This document shows positions 29,502 to 35,493 of a stretch of 35,493 bases of DNA, in pieces. A program made the position numbers and the translations under genes. Each line of letters opens with the position of its first letter. Positions within the stretch are counted from its first letter, which is position 1. The DNA is from Candidatus Nanoarchaeia archaeon (lineage in GTDB: Archaea; Nanobdellota; Nanobdellia; Woesearchaeales; WJIZ01): contig JANQND010000016.1 of the NCBI GenBank assembly GCA_028279765.1, forward strand, positions 1 through 35,493. Direction: 5' to 3'. The notes below the pieces were generated by a model. It made no database searches, was not told the DNA's origin, and saw only the letters and a program-made list of their open reading frames with translations.

Positions 29502-31255
29502 ATTTTTTGGCTATGGTATAATTCTTCAATATAGTTTAGTGGGGTAATATCATCAACATTTCGCTCATCTGATCTGAGGCGAACCACTCTTGGGAATCGC
29601 AGGGCAAATCCTGAAGGGTACGTATTTGATTTCTGGATTTCTTCATACGCAACTTCCAGGATAATTGCTGGCTTTACTTTTGCTTCTTTATTTTTTTCGG
29701 AAATGATAAGTGGTTTTAGCAGTTCAGTCATTTCTTTAAAGCTGAGTCCTTCTTCTTCTTTTTCCTTGAATCCTGTGGACACTTTTCCGATTTCTAAGAA
29801 ATTTCCATCTTCATCCATGCAACTAATGACAAAGGAAGAGAGCCAGGCTGAGCGCTTTCCCTCTCCCCATTCCGCACCGGTAATGACCAGATCCAGATTT
29901 TCCATGGTTTCTTTTAATTTTACCATGTACCCGACCCGCGCTCCCGGTTTATAGGGCGATTCGAGATTCTTAATCATTAATCCTTCGGTTCCTTCTTTTA
30001 GTGCCTGCTTGAAAAAGGAATTAATGTCAGGCTCTTTTTCAGTGATGATATGTCTTACTAATTGAATAGATTTTGGTTTTTCTTTGATCGTTTTTTCTAA
30101 TATTGCTCTTCTCTCTTTGAAGGGTTGCTGGATGAGATTCTTACCATTAGCATACAACAGATCAAATACATTAAGTTCGACAGGGAATTTCTTTGCTACT
30201 TCGTCAATATTGTATTTTCTTTTGATTCGCTGAGAAATGCTCTGGAAAGGAAGATACTTGCCCGTTTTTTTATCAATCCCAACGACTTCTGCATCGAGGA
30301 TGCATGATTCTGCTTTAACCTGCTCTGCAATAGTTTTCACTGCATCCGGAAATTGTGCCGTGACATCTTCCAGCCTTCTGGTGTAGAGCGTAATCTTTTC
30401 CTTTAATTTGTGGATTTGAATTCTGAATCCATCAAGCTTGTACTCCGCCTGTGCCGGAGTTCCTACCCTCTCCAGTGCTTCTTTGGCATCGTTTACTTTG
30501 AGTGCGAGCATTACTTTGATGGGTTTTCCTACTACAAGCTCCTGACCAAGCAGTCCTTTCAGGCCTGATTCCTTTGCTATGGCGGCAACTACTGAGAAAT
30601 CATTGGTTATGTTGTAGGCCTGCTGGACCGCATCAACGCAGGCATTGTATTCTTCCCTGTTTCCTATTTCCAGGGAATTGTCTTTTTCCTTGATTTGGAT
30701 GTCTATTTTATCATCAAAGTATGCCCAGACGATCGCATCCCTTAGGCTTCCCTCTCCGATTCCTACCCGCAGATCCTCAAGAATGGTCCGCACAATATAT
30801 CGCGCTTCCTGCGGCTTTGCAGAGGTCAGGAGTTCGGCGATGAGTTCCTGTTTTCTTTCTGTGGCGCCTGATCCCTGCATCTGTGCAAGCTTTTTGAGGT
30901 TGGTGAACACTTTTTGTACGCTTAATGACTCTGAGAACAGCGTTGCCTGTGTTTTTTTTTCTACGACGTTTTGTGCTGCGATTCCCAGATCCCCTGTTTT
31001 TTTCCATTGCAGCATAATAGCATCCTTACCGGCACCGGTTGCTTTTGCGATAGCACTCAATACCAATTTTGATGCGACTCCAAGCTTGGTTTCATCCCAG
31101 ATAGGAAATACCCTGCCCTGGAGCAGAAGAACAATAGGGGCCAGATCTTTCTGCGGCAGTTCCTTTAGGAATTCAGCAATTACCTGAATCTTTTCAAGCC
31201 GTTTTGCAGTCGATTCAAGCCTTTCATAGATAGTAGTGAGCGCAAGGTAATTCAT
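29498..31255 (-). CDS. lig: ATP-dependent DNA ligase
   Basis: A 585-aa archaeal LIG1-type ligase (family about 550-600 aa). It seals nicks in replication and repair through an enzyme-AMP intermediate. The N-terminal DNA-binding domain is followed by motif I AEYKLDGFRIQ with the adenylated Lys273, TRRLEDVTAQFPDAV, EGLMIKNLESPYKPG and MVKLK, and the C-terminal OB-fold. All nucleotidyltransferase motifs appear intact. A TTTATATAAG box about 20-25 nt upstream of the ATG supports a leaderless transcript; the structured element copy B begins just upstream of this promoter. Confidence 0.97.
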   Translation of the reverse strand: MNYLALTTIYERLESTAKRLEKIQVIAEFLKELPQKDLAPIVLLLQGRVFPIWDETKLGVASKLVLSAIAKATGAGKDAIMLQWKKTGDLGIAAQNVVEKKTQATLFSESLSVQKVFTNLKKLAQMQGSGATERKQELIAELLTSAKPQEARYIVRTILEDLRVGIGEGSLRDAIVWAYFDDKIDIQIKEKDNSLEIGNREEYNACVDAVQQAYNITNDFSVVAAIAKESGLKGLLGQELVVGKPIKVMLALKVNDAKEALERVGTPAQAEYKLDGFRIQIHKLKEKITLYTRRLEDVTAQFPDAVKTIAEQVKAESCILDAEVVGIDKKTGKYLPFQSISQRIKRKYNIDEVAKKFPVELNVFDLLYANGKNLIQQPFKERRAILEKTIKEKPKSIQLVRHIITEKEPDINSFFKQALKEGTEGLMIKNLESPYKPGARVGYMVKLKETMENLDLVITGAEWGEGKRSAWLSSFVISCMDEDGNFLEIGKVSTGFKEKEEEGLSFKEMTELLKPLIISEKNKEAKVKPAIILEVAYEEIQKSNTYPSGFALRFPRVVRLRSDERNVDDITPLNYIEELYHSQKM

Positions 31256-31301
31256 ACAAAATCTTATATACTAGTACTTATATAAATAGTTGATCAAAAA
31301 G

Positions 31302-31522
31302 TACTCCAGTGAAATTCTCGCTGGGGCTCGATTAGCAGCTGCAAAATCCTCAATCATTTGACTAATGGCTGACATCTCCGAGGGCCATGGAAAGCAACAG
31401 ACTGATTGGCTTTCCAGGACTCCCAGAAATCTATGATTTCTGTGAGAGCCAACCCTCTGTCAGCCTGACTCATTTGCTGATGGAATTTTGCCTTGTGCTA
31501 CTAAAAGTATTTCACTGGAACT
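31302..31522 (-). repeat. Structured repeat element, copy B
   Basis: Related along its whole length to the element at 19930-20227 but lacking the extra hairpin module. TCCAGTGAAAT (31305-31315) pairs with ATTTCACTGGA (31509-31519), and two further outer positions pair as G-U only on the minus strand. Nested within are 31333-31337 with 31496-31500, 31341-31349 with 31482-31491 (one bulge), and the core closed by 31367-31374 with 31458-31465. In the core 31388-31395 pairs with 31409-31416 around an AACAGACT loop, and 31424-31431 with 31435-31442 around TAT. No clear flanking direct repeat is visible here. Confidence 0.7.
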
Positions 31523-31526
31523 AAAA

Positions 31527-32219
31527 ATGCACACCATTGACTATATTCTTAAGCGACGATCTATTCGAAAATTTAAAGATAAGCTGGTTCCCTGGGATAA
31601 TGTGGTTACCCTGATTCGATGCGCAATCAATGCACCGTGCGCGGGCAATATCTTCAATGTCAAGTTCATTACTATTCGCGAGCCCTCTAACCGTAAAGCA
31701 GTTGCTGATGCCTGCGAGAATCAAGACTGGATTGCTACAGCACCTATTCTCATCGCAGTTGTTGCAGAGCCGGATTATCAGGGCAGGTACTATGGAAGCA
31801 GGGGGGAGCGATTGTTCACTATTCAGAATGCTGCTGCCTGTACGATGAGTATGATTATTGCAGCAGAAAGCCTGGGTCTTGCTACCTGCTGGGTTGGCTC
31901 GTTTGATGAGGATACCCTGCGTAATGTTCTTGGCCTCTCTGAGCATGTGAATGTGCATGCTATTCTTCCTATTGGATTTGCAGATGAAGAGCCTGCATCG
32001 CCACCCAAGCATCCTATCAAGGTCGTAACTTATCTTGAGAAATGGTGGGCTGGAAGAAAACATCCTTCATACGGATATTATTCTGATAATGTGAAGCGGG
32101 CAGTGCTTGGCGGAGCTGATGCGATCAAGAAAGGCGCAGAGAAAACCCGGGATGCTATCGCTGAGCTGCAGGATAAGGTTGTGAAGAAAGCAAAGAATAA
32201 GAAGGAAGAGAAAAAGTAA
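31527..32219 (+). CDS. Nitroreductase-family FMN oxidoreductase
   Basis: A 230-aa protein from ATG 31527 (MHTIDYILKRRSIRKF), the normal nitroreductase start. FMN-contact residues in RRSIRKF and in APCAGNIFNV, plus the later AAACTMSMIIAAESLGLATCWVGSF, fit the family, which reduces nitro compounds, quinones or flavins with NAD(P)H. The C-terminal ~50 residues form a Lys/Glu-rich amphipathic extension. The only TATA-like sequence in reach (TAAAAGTATTT, 31502-31512) lies inside the right end of structured element B, so that element may supply its promoter. Confidence 0.9.
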   Translation: MHTIDYILKRRSIRKFKDKLVPWDNVVTLIRCAINAPCAGNIFNVKFITIREPSNRKAVADACENQDWIATAPILIAVVAEPDYQGRYYGSRGERLFTIQNAAACTMSMIIAAESLGLATCWVGSFDEDTLRNVLGLSEHVNVHAILPIGFADEEPASPPKHPIKVVTYLEKWWAGRKHPSYGYYSDNVKRAVLGGADAIKKGAEKTRDAIAELQDKVVKKAKNKKEEKK

Positions 32220-32264
32220 TGCTTTAGGGATAATATTTAAGAATTTGAAATGATTTCTTAGAGT

Positions 32265-32786
32265 ATGCTTGATCAATATAGAGTAGCACATTTATACAAT
32301 CTGCTGATTGATATAGATTCTGAAGAGCTGGTTGTTGAGACATATTTAGGGGGAGGTAACAACCTCCAAGGTAAGAAGCTAACTTTGAGTAATACTCGTA
32401 ACCCGAGCTCTTTTCTTATTAACACTAAACGCTCTATTAGTCTTGATGAATTTCTTGACCCCTCAGATGAAATAGCTGCTCATCCATGGGGAGTAATCTA
32501 TCAGATCTATACTAAAGGTGTTGCAGAAGAATCCTTAGCTGTTTATCAGCAATGGCTTAATAGTGGGTACTTTTATTTTCTGATTAGCTTTGGCATATTG
32601 GATAACCCCGGGTCTATGGACCGATATGCCCAGATACAAGAGACCCCATTTCAAGAAAGGGAAGAGAAATTGATGACATTGTATATCACGAATCCGCCCA
32701 TTGTCAAGAAGAATATCAAAGAAATCGAACAGATTTGCACCCAAGAATCTATTCCTCTTATTTACGATAAGCCAACTTTATTTTAA
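32265..32786 (+). CDS. Hypothetical soluble protein
   Basis: A 173-aa protein with mixed alpha/beta character, no signal peptide or membrane helix, and no family recognised. A GATAATATTTAAG box about 25-30 nt upstream of the ATG suggests a leaderless transcript. It converges with ftsZ, the two being separated by a strong T-tailed hairpin on the ftsZ side. Function unknown. Confidence 0.6.
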   Translation: MLDQYRVAHLYNLLIDIDSEELVVETYLGGGNNLQGKKLTLSNTRNPSSFLINTKRSISLDEFLDPSDEIAAHPWGVIYQIYTKGVAEESLAVYQQWLNSGYFYFLISFGILDNPGSMDRYAQIQETPFQEREEKLMTLYITNPPIVKKNIKEIEQICTQESIPLIYDKPTLF

Positions 32787-32794
32787 CCAAATAT

Positions 32795-32881
32795 AAAAAA
32801 AAGAAAAAAAATCGCCTTCCAAACGTTTGTTGGGGGGTAGGTTCAGGAAGGCGAAAGAAGTTATCGAAAGCTCCTAAGAGC
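32795..32881 (-). terminator. ftsZ terminator hairpin
   Basis: On the minus strand TCGCCTTCC and GGAAGGCGA (32846-32854 and 32812-32820 on the plus strand) form a perfect 9-bp stem followed by a run of 16 T with one C (32795-32811). A smaller hairpin, GCTC-TTAG-GAGC, lies at 32870-32881, nearer the ftsZ stop. Such a factor-independent-looking terminator is uncommon in archaea, where T-runs alone often suffice. The 25-base loop contains a 10-bp palindrome, CAAACGTTTG. Confidence 0.65.
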
Positions 32882-32894
32882 CTGCGAGTATCAA

Positions 32895-33971
32895 CTAACG
32901 AACGATTTCTATGCCGAGTTCGCTGGTTTGCTCAACCTCTGCGACCGGCTGTTCAATCCTTCGATCTCTTGCGCCTACTATCCAGGTGCTTTTCACTCCT
33001 GTAATAATAGACATCACCGTCATTTTTCCCTGCATTTCCTCATCAATGCGTGCTCCCCAGATGACATTGGCATCTACATCAAGGCTATCGGTGATGAGTT
33101 CACCTGCACGATTGATTTCGTCGAGTGTCATGTCCGGTCCGCCGCAGATTTGTATCAGTGCTCCGGTTGCTCCCTTGTAGCTAATATCCAGCAGTGGGTT
33201 TGATAAAGCGCCTTTCACTGCCTCATCAACCCTGTTATTGGTATCTGAAGAGCCTACACCGATTGCTGCGACACCGCCGTTGGTCATGATTGCCTTTACA
33301 TCAGCATAATCAAGGTTTACTAAGGATGGAACAGCAATAGTTTCGACAATGCCTTTGATCATGGTGGAGATCAGCTCGTTTGCAACAGCAAAGGCCTGCT
33401 GAATGGGCAGGTTTCCTGCGATTTGCACCAGCCTATTATTATCAATAACAATGACCGTGTCAGAGACTTTTCTGAGTTTTTCCAATCCAAACTCAGCCTT
33501 GTCAACTCTTGCGCGCTCAATTCTGAACGGCATAGTTACTGTTCCAATGACAATTGCCCCGGTGTCTCTTGCTGCCTCAGCAATGACGGTTGCAGAGCCG
33601 GTTCCGGTTCCGCCGCCCATTCCAGCGCATACAAAAACCATGTCCGAGTCCTTGAGGCTTTCTCTGATCTCATGAATAGATTCTTTTGCAGATTCATACC
33701 CTTTTGATGGAAAACCACCACACCCAAGGCCTCTGGTCACATCAGCTCCAATGAGAAACTTTTTATCAGCTTCAATGACGTTCAGATGCTGCTGATCAGT
33801 GTTACAAGCGATAATCTCTGCTCCTTTTACTCCTTTCTTATAGAGCCAGCCCACCATATTATTACCCGCGCCACCGGATCCTATGACTTTGATGGTTGCT
33901 TGCTTTACATCTACTGTTGGTGCTGTTGTTTCTTCGGTTTGCTTTATGGCGTTTTCCACGATAAAATCCAT
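32895..33971 (-). CDS. ftsZ: Cell-division GTPase FtsZ
   Basis: A 358-aa FtsZ (tubulin superfamily). After a ~25-residue N-terminal extension come the nucleotide-binding loops: GSGGAGNNMV, GADVTRGLGCGGFP, the signature GGGTGTGS (119-126) and the catalytic T7 loop NLDYADV (219-225). It polymerises with GTP to form the division ring. The C-terminal tail is short, ending SELGIEIVR. TATA box CCTATATAAAG (about 34042-34053) gives a ~50-nt leader, and GGGGGAT is its ribosome-binding site. Divergent from dphB. Archaeal FtsZ1/FtsZ2 subtype not determined. Confidence 0.97.
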   Translation of the reverse strand: MDFIVENAIKQTEETTAPTVDVKQATIKVIGSGGAGNNMVGWLYKKGVKGAEIIACNTDQQHLNVIEADKKFLIGADVTRGLGCGGFPSKGYESAKESIHEIRESLKDSDMVFVCAGMGGGTGTGSATVIAEAARDTGAIVIGTVTMPFRIERARVDKAEFGLEKLRKVSDTVIVIDNNRLVQIAGNLPIQQAFAVANELISTMIKGIVETIAVPSLVNLDYADVKAIMTNGGVAAIGVGSSDTNNRVDEAVKGALSNPLLDISYKGATGALIQICGGPDMTLDEINRAGELITDSLDVDANVIWGARIDEEMQGKMTVMSIITGVKSTWIVGARDRRIEQPVAEVEQTSELGIEIVR

Positions 33972-34071
33972 TTTTTATCCCCCATTTTTGTTTGTTTTTT
34001 TATTCTATATATTGTAGAGTATATTCTGCACTATAGTAAACTTTATATAGGTCAACTGCTATATTCTACTC

Positions 34072-34345
34072 TAAGAAGAAGATCACCCAACTGTTCCCCA
34101 ACAGCGATTGACGGGTCTTCGTGATTGTTTTTGATTTGAACAAAGCTTATATCGGTTGTTTCCCCAAACAAAGACCGAATAAAAGCGTTTTTCCCCACGA
34201 AAGTTACGTATGCACTTTCTTAAATAGTTTTTTTGTAGATGAAGTAGTATTTAAATCTTTCGAATTAGACAAATCTATGTTCTGCTGTTTTCGACGTTAT
34301 CTTGCTGCGGTAAGTTTAAATAAATCGGTGGAATTTTACGTTTTT
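34072..34345. promoter_or_regulatory. Region between ftsZ and dphB with repeated TTCCCCA hairpins
   Basis: TTCCCCA occurs three times in one orientation (34094-34100, 34160-34166, 34191-34197). The first two sit in hairpins with a CCCC loop: 34091-34095 with 34100-34104 and 34156-34161 with 34166-34171; the first is enclosed by GAAGA (34078-34082) with TCTTC (34116-34120). A GTTTAAATAAAT box at about 34312-34323 serves dphB. The repeats lie just upstream of the ftsZ TATA box (34042-34053) and could be regulator sites or part of a small RNA. Confidence 0.45.
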
Positions 34346-35080
34346 ATGACATTGCATATGATTGGGCTGGGACTCTCAGATATGAAAGATATTAGCGTTA
34401 GAAGTCTTGAAACCGTAAAAAAATGCTCTTTCGTCTTTTTGGAGAGCTATACCTCCCTGCTCCAATGTTCGGTTTCAGATTTGGAAAAATTCTATGGAAA
34501 ATCCATCATTATTGCCCCCAGAGATATGGTTGAGCAGCAATCCGATACTATTTTGGAGCATGCTGCCGACCAGGATGTTGCCTTCTTAGTAGTTGGCGAT
34601 CCGATGTGTGCCACAACCCATGTGGACCTTGCCATGAGGGCAAAAGAAAAAGGAATTGCGGTGTCTGTGATCCATAATGCCTCGATCGTCTCAGCAATTG
34701 GCGTTATAGGGCTTGAAGTCTATAAATTTGGGAAAATTACCTCTATTCCTTTCCATCACGAGAATGTGAAAACTCCTTTAGAAGTTCTTTCGATGAATGA
34801 TAAGAATAAGTTACATACCCTCTTTTTACTCGATTTAGACCCTATATCTAAGAAATTTTTGTCGATTAAGGATGCGGCTGCTTACTTGATAGCAAGTGGT
34901 GCCCCTGCTGATTCTCTGGCTATTGGATGTGCTCGCATTGGCTCATCTGATCAGGTTATTCGCGCAGGTTCGCTGAAAGATATCAGCTCCTTTGACTATG
35001 GAAACGCTCCGTATTGCCTTGTTATTCCCTCTTCACTGCATTTTATGGAAGAGGATGCCCTCAAGCAGTGGAGAGATTAG
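34346..35080 (+). CDS. dphB: Diphthine synthase (S-adenosylmethionine methyltransferase)
   Basis: A 244-aa protein from ATG 34346, which fits the TATA box 25 nt upstream and the family start MIGLGLSD.KDISVRSLE; the longer frame upstream lacks family similarity. It methylates the modified histidine of elongation factor 2 in diphthamide synthesis. Signatures: GLGLSDMKDISVRSLE, VFLESYTS, VVGDPMCATTHVDLAMRAKEKG and VIHNASIVSAIGVIGLEVYKFGKI. The 3' end overlaps the convergent gene by 4 nt. A marker of archaea and eukaryotes. Confidence 0.94.
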   Translation: MTLHMIGLGLSDMKDISVRSLETVKKCSFVFLESYTSLLQCSVSDLEKFYGKSIIIAPRDMVEQQSDTILEHAADQDVAFLVVGDPMCATTHVDLAMRAKEKGIAVSVIHNASIVSAIGVIGLEVYKFGKITSIPFHHENVKTPLEVLSMNDKNKLHTLFLLDLDPISKKFLSIKDAAAYLIASGAPADSLAIGCARIGSSDQVIRAGSLKDISSFDYGNAPYCLVIPSSLHFMEEDALKQWRD

Positions 35081-35415
35081 AAGGCATCAAAACCCATTGA
35101 TTTCAGGATATTTTTGATTTCGTCTATAATCTTTTGTTGATTCTTTTTCTCAGACATTCGAACAAATTTAATAAGCAGAGAAGCTACCTCATCTTCCGTT
35201 CCAAATTTTAGGGTTCTTCCGTCGGTAATAAAGTAAAAGCGGAATTTCTCGTACTTGATTTCCTTGATTACAACCTCAGACACATGCCCAAGGGCTTTTC
35301 CTTTATGTGGTTCGCTTTCCAAGGAGAGCATCAGCTTAATGACTTTTTCAGATTGACCCTTCAGCTTTGAATGAATCTCTTGTAGAAGTGCGCGAGTTAT
35401 TCTGACTGCGGCCAT
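35077..35415 (-). CDS. RelE-like toxin-fold or conserved archaeal protein
   Basis: A 112-aa basic protein. The centre (VVIKEIKYEKFRFYFITDGRTLKF) resembles the core strands of RelE-fold proteins, with an unusually long, conserved-looking C-terminal helix region ending KNILKSMGFDAF. It overlaps an upstream small gene by 19 nt in the way antitoxin-toxin pairs do. Length exceeds the usual 80-95 aa of RelE toxins, so toxin activity is an inference. Confidence 0.6.
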   Translation of the reverse strand: MAAVRITRALLQEIHSKLKGQSEKVIKLMLSLESEPHKGKALGHVSEVVIKEIKYEKFRFYFITDGRTLKFGTEDEVASLLIKFVRMSEKKNQQKIIDEIKNILKSMGFDAF

Positions 35416-35493
35416 TTTTTCCTGGTTTCTTCCAGTGCGTCAGCTATGTCAAGAGAATCAGATTCATCGTTCAGATAGGCCATAAGCAAATTT
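35397..35493 (-). CDS. 3' end of a small gene, possible antitoxin partner
   Basis: The last 32 codons before a stop at 35397 read LLMAYLNDESDSLDIADALEETRKKWPQSE; the beginning lies beyond the window, unless the Met at residue 5 of this fragment is the start (then 28 aa). Its acidic helical end, size and overlap with the toxin-fold gene fit an antitoxin. Too little is visible for a family call. Confidence 0.45.
   Translation of the reverse strand, partial: NLLMAYLNDESDSLDIADALEETRKKWPQSE

Noticed and set aside
34121-34345. 75-codon N-terminal extension of dphB
   Set aside because: No similarity to the family, and the TATA box sits inside it, 25 nt before ATG 34346.
1-35493. tRNA or rRNA genes and CRISPR arrays
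   Set aside because: Gaps between genes were read for T-arm-like GTTCRA motifs and regular short direct repeats; none formed a cloverleaf or an array.

Overview
The window looks like the chromosome of an archaeon, most likely a DPANN lineage close to Woesearchaeota/Pacearchaeota. The archaeal markers are ribosomal proteins L1, L10/P0, L12/P1 and archaeal S15, an ATP-dependent DNA ligase, diphthine synthase DphB and FtsZ. Most start codons lie about 25 nt downstream of a TATA-like box with no Shine-Dalgarno sequence, which suggests leaderless transcripts. A minority have GGTGATG- or GGAGG-type sites. Several genes have a bacterial flavour: a complete core of MEP-pathway genes (dxs, dxr, ispDF, ispE), an Rnf-like membrane module, a cold-shock protein and DUF1761/DUF1844 proteins. 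Taxonomy is inferred from gene content only.

Layout. 1-2095 (-): the N-terminal ~698 codons of a very Cys-rich secreted protein that runs off the left edge. 2205-4983 (-): an Rnf-type cluster D-E-A-B lacking rnfC and rnfG, with a ~107-nt foldable element where rnfG usually sits. 5105-6823 (+): a PEP-utilising 'mobile' domain protein. 6864-9772 (-): a coiled-coil protein and the ribosomal L1-L10-L12 operon. 10041-13860: small accessory and membrane genes (a possible monooxygenase-fold protein, small helical proteins, an orphan antitoxin-like protein, a half-size MFS protein, two DoxX-like proteins, a transglutaminase-like protein). 14007-18137 (+): overlapping dxs-dxr-ispDF. 18182-24844: lipoproteins, small membrane proteins, cold-shock protein, a HAMP/winged-helix membrane regulator, a thioredoxin-like lipoprotein plus CcdA pair, and a broken VOC gene. 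25038-26910 (+): ispE overlapping a prenyl diphosphate synthase. 27409-28662: twin hairpins, rps15, and a RelE-type toxin-antitoxin pair. 28770-32786: DUF1761, DUF1844, DNA ligase, nitroreductase, a hypothetical gene. 32895-35493: ftsZ, dphB and a second possible toxin-antitoxin pair cut by the right edge.

How the genes connect. The two isoprenoid loci together cover DXP synthesis through CDP-ME-2P phosphorylation and cyclisation, then chain elongation; ispG and ispH are not in the window. The Rnf subunits keep all four cysteines of the intramembrane iron-sulfur site but lack the NAD- and flavin-carrying parts. The CcdA/thioredoxin pair could service disulfides of exported Cys-rich proteins such as the one at the left edge (inference).

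The most interesting signal is non-coding. Two dispersed intergenic elements (about 19930-20227 and 31302-31522) share a ~100-nt conserved core that folds into nested stems with compensatory changes. The first is bounded by 15-bp terminal inverted repeats and exact 9-bp flanking direct repeats, as expected of a transposed MITE, and contains a second, diverged copy of the core's hairpin module. Base-pair wobble asymmetry suggests the functional RNA is on the minus strand. Two other foldable elements (3930-4036 and 27409-27545) may be unrelated structured RNAs.
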